Shown piece by piece: positions 1 to 8,762 of a stretch of DNA of 8,762 nt. Origin of the DNA: Pseudomonadota bacterium (lineage in GTDB: Bacteria > Pseudomonadota > Alphaproteobacteria > Rhizobiales > Rhizobiaceae); contig JAEYXI010000525.1 in NCBI GenBank assembly GCA_023428515.1, positions 1 to 8,762 on the forward strand. The letters run 5' to 3'. The notes beneath the pieces are model-generated. The model did not search any database. It was not told where the DNA came from and saw nothing but the letters and a program-made list of their open reading frames with translations. A program made the position numbers and the translations under genes. Each line of letters opens with the position of its first letter. Position 1 is the stretch's first letter.

Positions 1-1
1 C

Positions 2-961
2 CTGCTGGGGGCGGTGCCCGGCCGGCCGGGCCAATTTCGCGTCATCGACGCGTTTTCGCGCATTGTCAGGCTCGGAGAAGGCCTGTCGGCGAACGGACGC
101 CTTTCCGAAATGGCGATGGACCGCGCCGTCGAGGCGCTGAAGGTCTGTGGCGACAAGCTGCGCAACCGCTCGATCGAGAAGGCGCGGCTGGTTGCGACCG
201 AGGCCTGCCGATCGGCGGCGAACGGCGAGGAGTTCCTGACCCGGGTGAAGGCCGAGACCTGCCTGACGCTCGAAATCATCGATCGCCAGACCGAGGCGCG
301 GCTTGCAGTCTCCGGCTGCGGTTCGCTGGTCGAGCGCGATACGGAAGGTGTCGTGCTGTTCGACATAGGCGGGGGGTCGTCGGAGATCGCGCTGATCGAC
401 GTCAGGGGGCAACGGTCGCCTCGGCTGGCCAGCCACATCGTCGCCTGGACGTCGCTCCCGGTCGGCGTCGTGTCGCTCGCCGAGAAATTCGGTGGGCGCG
501 AAGTCACGCGCGAAACGTTCTCCGCTATGGTCGGCCATGTAAGGTCGCTGCTCGACGGTTTCGGCGGGCGCGACCGGCTTGACCATGTGATGCATGGCGA
601 AAGATTCCATCTGCTCGGTACATCCGGCACAGTGACGACGCTCGCCGGCGTGCATCTCGACCTCGAGCGCTATGACCGCCGGCGTGTCGACGGTCTCTGG
701 ATGGACGGCGGCAGCGTCGATCGCATGGTGGAAAAACTGCTCGGCTGGGATTTCCAGCAGCGCGTCGACAATGCCTGCATCGGAGCGGACAGGGCCGATC
801 TGGTGCTCGCCGGCTGCGCCATCCTCGAGGCGATCCGCGGCATCTGGCCGTCGAACCGCCTGCGCGTGGCCGATCGCGGCCTGCGCGAGGGCATCCTTTC
901 GGAACTAATGGGAGACGCCGGCGTATGGCGGCGTGGCTGGCGAGGCGGGGCACGACCGTGA
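2..961 (+). CDS. Ppx/GppA-family phosphatase, 5'-truncated by window edge
   Basis: This is the C-terminal 319 residues of a Ppx/GppA phosphatase. The family belongs to the ASKHA (actin/Hsp70-like) fold and hydrolyses polyphosphate or the 5'-phosphate of pppGpp; sequence alone does not say which. The frame is open from base 2, so the GTG at 14 is an internal valine codon and not the start. The missing N-terminus should carry the first phosphate-binding loop (DLGTNN-like). Visible motifs are [12 protein letters not shown] near visible residues 17-28, VATEACRSA near 60, the second phosphate loop DIGGGSSE at visible residues 121-128, and [13 protein letters not shown] in the second half. The TGA stop overlaps the likely rlmE start by four bases (GTGA), which suggests a shared transcript and translational coupling. 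The family call is secure; substrate preference is open. Confidence 0.93.
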   Translation: MLGAVPGRPGQFRVIDAFSRIVRLGEGLSANGRLSEMAMDRAVEALKVCGDKLRNRSIEKARLVATEACRSAANGEEFLTRVKAETCLTLEIIDRQTEARLAVSGCGSLVERDTEGVVLFDIGGGSSEIALIDVRGQRSPRLASHIVAWTSLPVGVVSLAEKFGGREVTRETFSAMVGHVRSLLDGFGGRDRLDHVMHGERFHLLGTSGTVTTLAGVHLDLERYDRRRVDGLWMDGGSVDRMVEKLLGWDFQQRVDNACIGADRADLVLAGCAILEAIRGIWPSNRLRVADRGLREGILSELMGDAGVWRRGWRGGARP

Positions 962-1667
962 CGAAGAAGCCCACGAAACCAGGCGCAACCCGCGTCCTGC
1001 GCACCAAGATCAAGAAGAAGAGCGGGCTGAAGGAATCGTCGCGCCGCTGGCTCGAGCGGCATATGAACGATCCCTACGTGCAGCGCTCGAAGGCAGAGGG
1101 TTATCGCTCGCGCGCCGCCTACAAGCTGATCGAGATCGACGACCGCTACAAACTGCTGAAGCCCGGTATGAAGGTCATCGACCTTGGTGCAGCGCCAGGA
1201 GGCTGGAGCCAGGTCGCGGCTGCCCGTACCAAGTCGGCGCCTGAGAAGCCGCATGTCGTCGGCATCGACTATCTCGGCATGGATCCGGTATCCGGCGCGA
1301 CCGTGCTGGAGATGGATTTCCTCGACGATGAAGCGCCGGCGAAACTGGTCGAAGTCCTTGGCGGCGAACCCGACATCGTGCTCTCAGACATGGCGGCTCC
1401 CACGACCGGCCATCGGCGCACCGACCATATCCGTACCGAGCATCTCTGCGAGGTTGCTGCGGACTTCGCCATTTCGGTGCTGAAGCCCGGCGGGCATTTC
1501 CTGTCAAAAACCTTCCAGGGCGGCACCGAGCATACCGTGCTCGATCTCCTGAAGAGGAATTTCCGCTCGGTGCACCACGTCAAGCCGCCGGCTTCCCGCG
1601 GCGAATCCGTCGAGCTCTATCTGCTGGCCAAGGACTTCAAGGGCCGGGAGCAACAAGAGGACGAGGG

Positions 1668-1671
<4 letters not shown>
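958..1671 (+). CDS. rlmE: 23S rRNA (uridine-2'-O-)-methyltransferase RlmE (RrmJ/FtsJ)
   Basis: RlmE methylates the 2'-OH of U2552 (E. coli numbering) in the A-loop of 23S rRNA, using S-adenosylmethionine, late in 50S assembly. With the GTG at 958 the protein has 237 residues, a normal length for alphaproteobacteria. A basic N-terminal tail (about residues 1-30) is followed by the Rossmann methyltransferase domain. The SAM loop [11 protein letters not shown] lies at 75-85. The catalytic K-D-K-E set is visible as K56 (AAYKL), D144 (LSDMAAP), K184 (FLSKTF) and E219 (SVELYL). I chose GTG 958 because homologues begin with a short Lys-rich tail and because it gives a GTGA overlap with the upstream stop. 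An in-frame ATG at 925 would add 11 residues read from inside the upstream gene and cannot be excluded. The TAA stop interlocks with the stop of the convergent transporter gene. Confidence 0.95.
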
Positions 1672-4897
<3,226 letters not shown>

Positions 4898-4902
4898 CGG
4901 CC

Positions 4903-4924
4903 GTCGGCCCTTCAGCGGGCCGGC
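4903..4924. terminator. Shared hairpin between convergent guaB and rnd
   Basis: CGGCCC (4905-4910) and GGGCCG (4917-4922) pair around the 6-base loop TTCAGC. A G-U and a G-C pair can extend the stem to 4903-4924. The hairpin fills most of the 29 bases between the guaB stop (4895-4897) and the rnd stop (4927-4929) and would form in transcripts from either strand. Neither side has a proper T run (AATTAGCCTTTAAT on the guaB side), so it is either a weak bidirectional terminator or a 3'-end stabilising stem. Confidence 0.45.
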
Positions 4925-4926
4925 AA

Positions 4927-6084
4927 TTAGCCTTTAATATCGAACACCGCGATCTTGCGGCGTTCGAACTTGATCGCGATCTCGCCGCGAACGAGGCGCA
5001 GCGCCTGCTCGCCGAACACCTCGCGGCGCCAGCCATGCAGGGCCGGCACGTCTGCCGTCTCGCCCTCTGCGGCAATGCGGTCGATATCGTCGCTGGAGGC
5101 GAGCACCTTCGCCGCCACGCCTTCCTTTTCGGCGACTAGTCGCAAGAGGACTTTCAGCAGTTCGGCCGCGGCGCTCGATCCCTCGGCCTGTTGAGGCATC
5201 TTCGGCAGCCGCGGCATCTGCTCCCTGGGGATCGCGAGGGCCGCATTGATCGCGCCGAGCAGGGCGCCTGCCGTTGCTGATCGCTCCCAGCCCTTCGGCG
5301 TGGTCCTGAGCTTCGCCAGTGCGGCGGCATCCTTTGGCTGCTGCTGTGCGATCTCGTAGATCGCGTCGTCCTTCAGGACGCGTCCGCGCGGTACGTTGCG
5401 TTCGCGTGCCTCGCGCTCACGCCATGTCGAGACCGATTGCATGACAGCCAGCTCCTGCGGTTTGCGCAGGCGCATCTTCAGTCGTTTCCAGGCATCCTCG
5501 GGCTTCGGATCGTAGGTGGAACGCGACGTCAGGACTTCCATCTCCTCGTTCAGCCAGTGAGCGCGGTCCTCGCGTTCCAGTTCGACCTTGAGATGTTTGT
5601 AGACGTCGATGAGATGGGTGACGTCCGCGAGGGCATAGGCGAGCTGCTTTTCGGACAGCGGGCGGTGCCGCCAGTCGGTGAAGCGTGACGACTTGTCGAG
5701 TTGCGCGCCGGTGATCTTCTGCACCAACTGGTCGTAGGAGACGCTGTCGCCAAAGCCGCAAACCATGGCTGCGACCTGGGTGTCGAAGACGGGATGCGGG
5801 ATCAATTCCCCGAGGTGGAAGACGATCTCGATATCCTGCCGCGCCGCATGAAAGACCTTGGTCACGGCCTCGTTCGCCTTCAGCGCGAAGAACGGCTTCA
5901 AGTCGATCTCAGGCGAAAGCGGGTCGACCAGCGCGGTCACGCCAGGCGCAGCCATCTGGATGAGGCAGAGTTCCGGCCAGAAGGTCGTTTCGCGGATGAA
6001 CTCGGTGTCGACAGTGACGAATTCGGATTTCGCCAATTCGCGAATGACGTCTTCCAACGCCGCTTGGGTCGTAATCACATGCAT
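4927..6084 (-). CDS. rnd: Ribonuclease D
   Basis: RNase D is a 3'-5' exoribonuclease that trims the 3' ends of tRNA precursors and other small stable RNAs. The 385-residue product has the DEDDy exonuclease domain first: Exo I VDTEF with D26 and E28, Exo II FHAARQDIE with D84, and Exo III YALADVTHL with Y150 and D154, the four metal-binding acids plus the tyrosine. An HRDC domain follows at about 207-290 (around ERNVPRGRVLKDDAIYEIAQ), then a C-terminal helical region. I chose ATG 6084 because homologues begin MxxITT directly before the first strand. ATG 6120 and TTG 6144 are in frame further upstream, but the TTG falls in a likely -35 element. GAAGA before 6084 is a weak ribosome site. The upstream MFS gene on the same strand ends 84 bases away. 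Confidence 0.95.
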   Translation of the reverse strand: MHVITTQAALEDVIRELAKSEFVTVDTEFIRETTFWPELCLIQMAAPGVTALVDPLSPEIDLKPFFALKANEAVTKVFHAARQDIEIVFHLGELIPHPVFDTQVAAMVCGFGDSVSYDQLVQKITGAQLDKSSRFTDWRHRPLSEKQLAYALADVTHLIDVYKHLKVELEREDRAHWLNEEMEVLTSRSTYDPKPEDAWKRLKMRLRKPQELAVMQSVSTWREREARERNVPRGRVLKDDAIYEIAQQQPKDAAALAKLRTTPKGWERSATAGALLGAINAALAIPREQMPRLPKMPQQAEGSSAAAELLKVLLRLVAEKEGVAAKVLASSDDIDRIAAEGETADVPALHGWRREVFGEQALRLVRGEIAIKFERRKIAVFDIKG

Positions 6085-6114
6085 GAAAAATCTTCGATCA
6101 ACAGGATGACCTAT

Positions 6115-6145
6115 TTCCATTCCAGCCAAAGGCGCATTCGTCAAG
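6115..6145 (-). promoter_or_regulatory. Possible rnd promoter (CTTGAC -35)
   Basis: On the minus strand, CTTGAC (bases 6145-6140) is an exact match to the rhizobial housekeeping -35 hexamer, about 55 bases before the rnd ATG at 6084. The -10 at normal spacing (AATGGA or ATGGAA, around 6115-6121) is poor, so this is tentative. If used, transcription would begin near 6105, downstream of the alternative ATG at 6120, supporting 6084 as the start. Confidence 0.35.
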
Positions 6146-6168
6146 CGTAGACGGCGAAAGGTTTTTCG

Positions 6169-7416
6169 TCACTCCTCGACCGAACCTTTGCCTGAGCTGC
6201 CATTCCGCCGCGTAAGGCGGGCGAATATGGTTGAGGTGCGCAGCAGTGCCGTAAAGCGGCCGCGACGACTGGCGGGCACAGCGGCGCGGGCCTGCATGCG
6301 GTATACGATGATAAGGATGAAGACCACATAGATCGTCGCGCAGAAGATGAAGAGCCAGCTCGGCCCGAAATTCTGCATGAAGAAGGCCGCGATCACCGGC
6401 CCGCCGATCGCTCCGAAGGAATAAAACAGCATCAGCGCGGCATTGACGAGGACGAACTCGCCCTTGTCGGCTCGGTCGTTGGCATGCGCTGCCGAGAGCG
6501 AATAAAGCGGCATGGCGAAGGAGCCGAACACGAAGACCAGCGCGAAATTCGCGAGGGGGCCGGTCCCTGCGAAGAGGACGAGCGCCACCGCCGCTATCAT
6601 GGCGCCGCAGGTTGTGATGAGCAGGATGCGCCGCCGGTCCCAGAGATCCGAGAGATGGCCGAGCGGATACTGGATCATCGCGCCGCCGATGATGCCGATG
6701 GAGACGAAAGTAACGACGTCGGTCACCGACAGGCCGATCTGCTCGGCATAGACGGGGGAAAGCGTCCGGAACGAGCTGTTTGTCAGGCCGACCGCGATAC
6801 AGCCGATGCAGCCCAGCGGCGAGATTCGCCAGACGCGGGCGAGGTCGAGCTTCACGTCTTCCGGCGCTGTCGGGTTGGAGCGGTCGCCCAGCGACACCGG
6901 CACCAGCGACAGGGTGATCATGATCGACATGATCGCGAAGATCGTGAAGCCGTCTGCGCCGAAGACCGGAATCAGGAACTGCGCGCCGGTCACTGAGCCG
7001 ATGTCGATGATGCGGTAGAGCGCAAGGACCCGCGCGCGGTCGTGATTCTGGACGCCCGAGTTCAGCCAGCTCTCCATGATGGTGAACAGGCCGGCGAAGC
7101 AGAAACCGGTGGCGAAACGTATCAGGGACCAGAACAGAGGATCGATGATCAGGACGAGCAGCAGCGTTCCGGCCGAGGCGATCGCGGCAAGCGCCGAGAA
7201 GGAGCGCACATGGCCAACAGACTTCATGATGCGCGTGATGAAGACGCAGCCGAGCAGGAAGCCGCCGAAATAGGCCGTGCCCATGAAACCGATGGTCGCC
7301 GGCGAAAACCCTTCCTCGGCCCCGCGCAGGGCAATGAGCGTGCCCTGCAGGCCATTGCCGCCGAGCAGAATGCCTGCGGCGATCAGGAGGGGGATCAGCG
7401 GGCGGATCGAGGACAT
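6169..7416 (-). CDS. YcaD-like MFS transporter
   Basis: This is a 12-helix inner-membrane permease of the major facilitator superfamily, 415 residues long. It resembles E. coli YcaD by eye: [25 protein letters not shown] after TM2 (split here as residues 49-73), MESWLN near 114-119, the second-half motif [15 protein letters not shown] at 250-263, and a late segment in which a run of small residues and [11 protein letters not shown] precedes the last helices. The C-terminal 35 or so residues are hydrophilic and Arg/Ser-rich. The start at ATG 7416 places [11 protein letters not shown] directly before TM1. A TTG at 7524 would add 36 Arg-rich residues and overlap the aspS promoter, so I reject it. 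No clear Shine-Dalgarno precedes 7416. The substrate is unknown. It is divergent from aspS and co-directional with rnd (84-base gap), so read-through into rnd is possible. Confidence 0.9.
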   Translation of the reverse strand: MSSIRPLIPLLIAAGILLGGNGLQGTLIALRGAEEGFSPATIGFMGTAYFGGFLLGCVFITRIMKSVGHVRSFSALAAIASAGTLLLVLIIDPLFWSLIRFATGFCFAGLFTIMESWLNSGVQNHDRARVLALYRIIDIGSVTGAQFLIPVFGADGFTIFAIMSIMITLSLVPVSLGDRSNPTAPEDVKLDLARVWRISPLGCIGCIAVGLTNSSFRTLSPVYAEQIGLSVTDVVTFVSIGIIGGAMIQYPLGHLSDLWDRRRILLITTCGAMIAAVALVLFAGTGPLANFALVFVFGSFAMPLYSLSAAHANDRADKGEFVLVNAALMLFYSFGAIGGPVIAAFFMQNFGPSWLFIFCATIYVVFILIIVYRMQARAAVPASRRGRFTALLRTSTIFARLTRRNGSSGKGSVEE

Positions 7417-7516
7417 ATGCGAGAGAAGAATCCGCGTGGGGGACACCCTTATTGGGCCATCGCCCGCGCGATTTCCAGCGCAATACCGTCGGCGACTCGC
7501 GCAAAACCGCCTTTGC

Positions 7517-7546
7517 CTTGACAAATCAGGGTGCCCATGCGCTTTT
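7517..7546 (+). promoter_or_regulatory. Probable aspS promoter
   Basis: CTTGACA at 7517-7523 is a full match to the alphaproteobacterial sigma-70 -35 consensus (CTTGAC/TTGACA). Seventeen bases after TTGACA comes GCTTTT (7541-7546), a mediocre -10. Transcription would begin near 7553, giving a leader of about 58 bases before the aspS ATG at 7611. Confidence 0.5.
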
Positions 7547-7561
7547 CCGCGCGAATTTTGG

Positions 7562-7580
7562 GCCGGCTGTTGTTGCCGGC
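7562..7580 (+). repeat. Hairpin GCCGGC-N7-GCCGGC in aspS leader
   Basis: GCCGGC (7562-7567) and GCCGGC (7575-7580) pair around the 7-base loop TGTTGTT. With the predicted start site near 7553, the hairpin would sit at the very 5' end of the aspS mRNA. No T run follows, so it is not a terminator; a 5' stabiliser is possible. A 6-bp stem in DNA this rich in GC can also occur by chance. Confidence 0.35.
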
Positions 7581-7588
7581 ATCTGCAA

Positions 7589-7600
7589 TGTTCCGGAACA
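7589..7600. promoter_or_regulatory. Perfect 12-bp palindrome TGTTCCGGAACA before aspS
   Basis: TGTTCCGGAACA equals its own reverse complement over all 12 bases and ends 10 bases before the ATG at 7611. It contains the only purine-rich stretch (GGAACA) that could serve as the aspS ribosome site. It could be a dimeric-repressor operator, or a short RNA hairpin masking the ribosome site. It is not the alphaproteobacterial LexA box, which is a direct repeat (GTTC-N7-GTTC). No regulator can be named. Confidence 0.4.
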
Positions 7601-7610
7601 AGACATGACG

Positions 7611-8762
7611 ATGCATCGCTACCGCAGCCACACCTGCGTTCAATTGAGGAAGTCCGACGCCGGAAAGGACGTCAGGCTTTCTGGCTGGGTCCATCGCGTG
7701 CGCGACCATGGCGGGCTGCTCTTCATCGACCTGCGCGATCATTACGGAATGACGCAGATCGTTGCGGATCCGGATTCGCCTGCCTTCAAGACGGCGGAAG
7801 CCGTGCGCGGGGAGTGGGTCATCCGCGTCGATGGCGAGGTCAAGGCGCGCATGGCCGAGGCGGTGAACCCAAATCTGCCGACCGGCGAGATCGAGGTGTT
7901 CGCACGCGAGATCGAGGTTCTGTCGGCCGCAAAGGAGCTGCCGCTGCCGGTGTTCGGCGAGCCCGACTATCCGGAAGACATCCGCCTGAAATATCGCTTT
8001 CTCGACCTGCGCCGCGAGACGCTGCACAAGAACATCGTAGCGCGTACCAAGATCATCGCCGAGATGCGCAACCGCATGGTGGATGCTGGCTTCACCGAGT
8101 TCTCGACGCCCATCCTGACTGCTTCCTCGCCCGAGGGCGCGCGCGACTTCCTGGTGCCGAGCCGTATTCATCCCGGCAAGTTCTATGCGCTGCCGCAGGC
8201 GCCGCAGCAGTACAAGCAGCTGATCATGGTGTCGGGCTTCGATCGCTATTTCCAGATCGCGCCCTGTTTCCGCGACGAGGATCCGCGCGCCGACCGCCTG
8301 CCGGGAGAATTCTACCAACTCGACCTCGAGATGAGCTTCGTCGAGCAGGACGACGTGCTGGGAACGATGGAGCCGGTGCTGCGCTCGGTTTTCGAGACAT
8401 TTGCCGAAGGCAAGCCGGTTACGCAGCAGTTTCCGCGCATCCCCTATGACACCGCCATGCGCAAATACGGATCCGACAAGCCGGATCTACGCAACCCGAT
8501 CGAGATGCAGGCTGTGTCGGAGCATTTCTTGGGATCGGGCTTCAAGGTCTTCGCCAATATCCTGGCGAACGACCCCAAGGCCGAGGTATGGGCGATTCCG
8601 GCGAAGACCGGCGGGTCGCGTGCTTTCTGCGACCGCATGAATTCCTGGGCTCAGGGCGAGGGCCAGCCTGGCCTCGGCTACATCTTCTGGCGCAAGGAGG
8701 GCGACAAGCTCGAAGGCGCGGGCCCGATCGCCAAGAATATCGGCGAGGAGCGCACCGCTGCC
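7611..8762 (+). CDS. aspS: Aspartyl-tRNA synthetase, 3'-truncated by window edge
   Basis: AspRS attaches aspartate to tRNA-Asp. The visible 384 codons are open to the last base; bacterial AspRS is about 590 residues, so roughly the last third is missing, including class II motif 3. The N-terminal OB-fold anticodon-binding domain (about 1-105) carries [14 protein letters not shown]. Class II motif 1 follows near FTEFSTPIL, then [11 protein letters not shown], and motif 2 is the FRDED...R...F.QLDLEMSF block (about 220-245). The bacterial GAD insertion domain begins near residue 280. His33 in RDHGG is the residue type linked to nondiscriminating AspRS, which also charges tRNA-Asn. Homologues start MHRYRSHTC, favouring ATG 7611. 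The in-frame ATG at 7605 is better spaced from GGAA and is possible. The gene is preceded by a CTTGAC promoter and a palindrome. Confidence 0.96.
   Translation, partial: MHRYRSHTCVQLRKSDAGKDVRLSGWVHRVRDHGGLLFIDLRDHYGMTQIVADPDSPAFKTAEAVRGEWVIRVDGEVKARMAEAVNPNLPTGEIEVFAREIEVLSAAKELPLPVFGEPDYPEDIRLKYRFLDLRRETLHKNIVARTKIIAEMRNRMVDAGFTEFSTPILTASSPEGARDFLVPSRIHPGKFYALPQAPQQYKQLIMVSGFDRYFQIAPCFRDEDPRADRLPGEFYQLDLEMSFVEQDDVLGTMEPVLRSVFETFAEGKPVTQQFPRIPYDTAMRKYGSDKPDLRNPIEMQAVSEHFLGSGFKVFANILANDPKAEVWAIPAKTGGSRAFCDRMNSWAQGEGQPGLGYIFWRKEGDKLEGAGPIAKNIGEERTAA

Larger units (their letters stand above)
7417..7610. other. Divergent intergenic region between MFS transporter gene and aspS
   Basis: This 194-base stretch holds an aspS-facing promoter element (7517-7546), a GCCGGC hairpin (7562-7580) and a 12-base perfect palindrome (7589-7600). 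On the minus strand, bases 7530 down to 7449 can be read as a gene-like peptide tail ending [15 protein letters not shown] and a TAA, but it has no start or upstream body of its own. I found no good promoter facing the transporter gene. Confidence 0.5.

Noticed and set aside
17..30. A 14-base perfect palindrome, CCCGGCCGGCCGGG.
   Set aside because: It lies inside the phosphatase coding region, encodes a normal Pro-Gly-Arg-Pro-Gly stretch, and consists only of G and C, so chance is likely.
6152..6168. A small stem CGAAA/TTTCG after the YcaD-like transporter stop, as a terminator.
   Set aside because: It is only five mostly A-T pairs without a T run; too weak to call.
6098..7504. A 468-codon minus-strand open frame overlapping the YcaD-like transporter.
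   Set aside because: Same situation: low-complexity Arg/His-rich translation, and the YcaD-like frame has clear membrane helices and motifs.
7583..7610. A LexA (SOS) box upstream of aspS suggested by GTTC and GAAC half-sites.
   Set aside because: Alphaproteobacterial LexA binds a direct repeat GTTC-N7-GTTC; here the half-sites are inverted with a 2-base gap.
7277..8449. A 390-codon plus-strand open frame spanning the MFS transporter, the intergenic region and aspS.
   Set aside because: It crosses three unrelated contexts out of frame with aspS and shows no protein-like pattern.

Overview
The window is about 8.8 kb of GC-rich, gene-dense chromosomal DNA. The proteins (RlmE, IMP dehydrogenase, RNase D, AspRS) read by eye like those of Rhizobiales alphaproteobacteria, probably near Mesorhizobium and other Phyllobacteriaceae. 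That placement comes from recalled family sequences; no database search was possible.

Layout. (1) Bases 2-961 hold the 3' part of a Ppx/GppA-family phosphatase gene. It overlaps by four bases (GTGA) the gene for the 23S rRNA 2'-O-methyltransferase RlmE (958-1671). (2) A DHA2/MdtD-like MFS exporter (1668-3077, minus strand) converges on rlmE so tightly that the two stop codons interlock. (3) A 323-base divergent gap (3078-3400) separates the exporter from guaB. It holds a bulged hairpin, a terminator-like hairpin and a strong guaB ribosome binding site. (4) guaB (IMP dehydrogenase, 3401-4897, plus) and rnd (RNase D, 4927-6084, minus) converge across a 29-base gap filled by one hairpin. (5) A second, YcaD-like MFS transporter (6169-7416, minus) lies upstream of rnd. 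(6) A 194-base divergent region carries a CTTGAC promoter element, a short hairpin and a perfect 12-base palindrome. It leads into aspS (7611 to the window end, plus), which is cut off by the window edge.

The genes serve central information and nucleotide metabolism: (p)ppGpp or polyphosphate turnover, rRNA modification, GMP synthesis, RNA 3' processing and Asp-tRNA charging. Two efflux-type permeases of unknown substrate sit among them. The Ppx/GppA gene and guaB both touch guanine nucleotide economy, but nothing in the sequence shows joint regulation.

I saw no mobile element, CRISPR array, tRNA, rRNA or toxin-antitoxin module, and no sign of a previously undescribed system. The points worth a second look are small: gene overlaps, structured leaders of guaB and aspS, start-codon corrections, and a tRNA-discrimination residue in AspRS.
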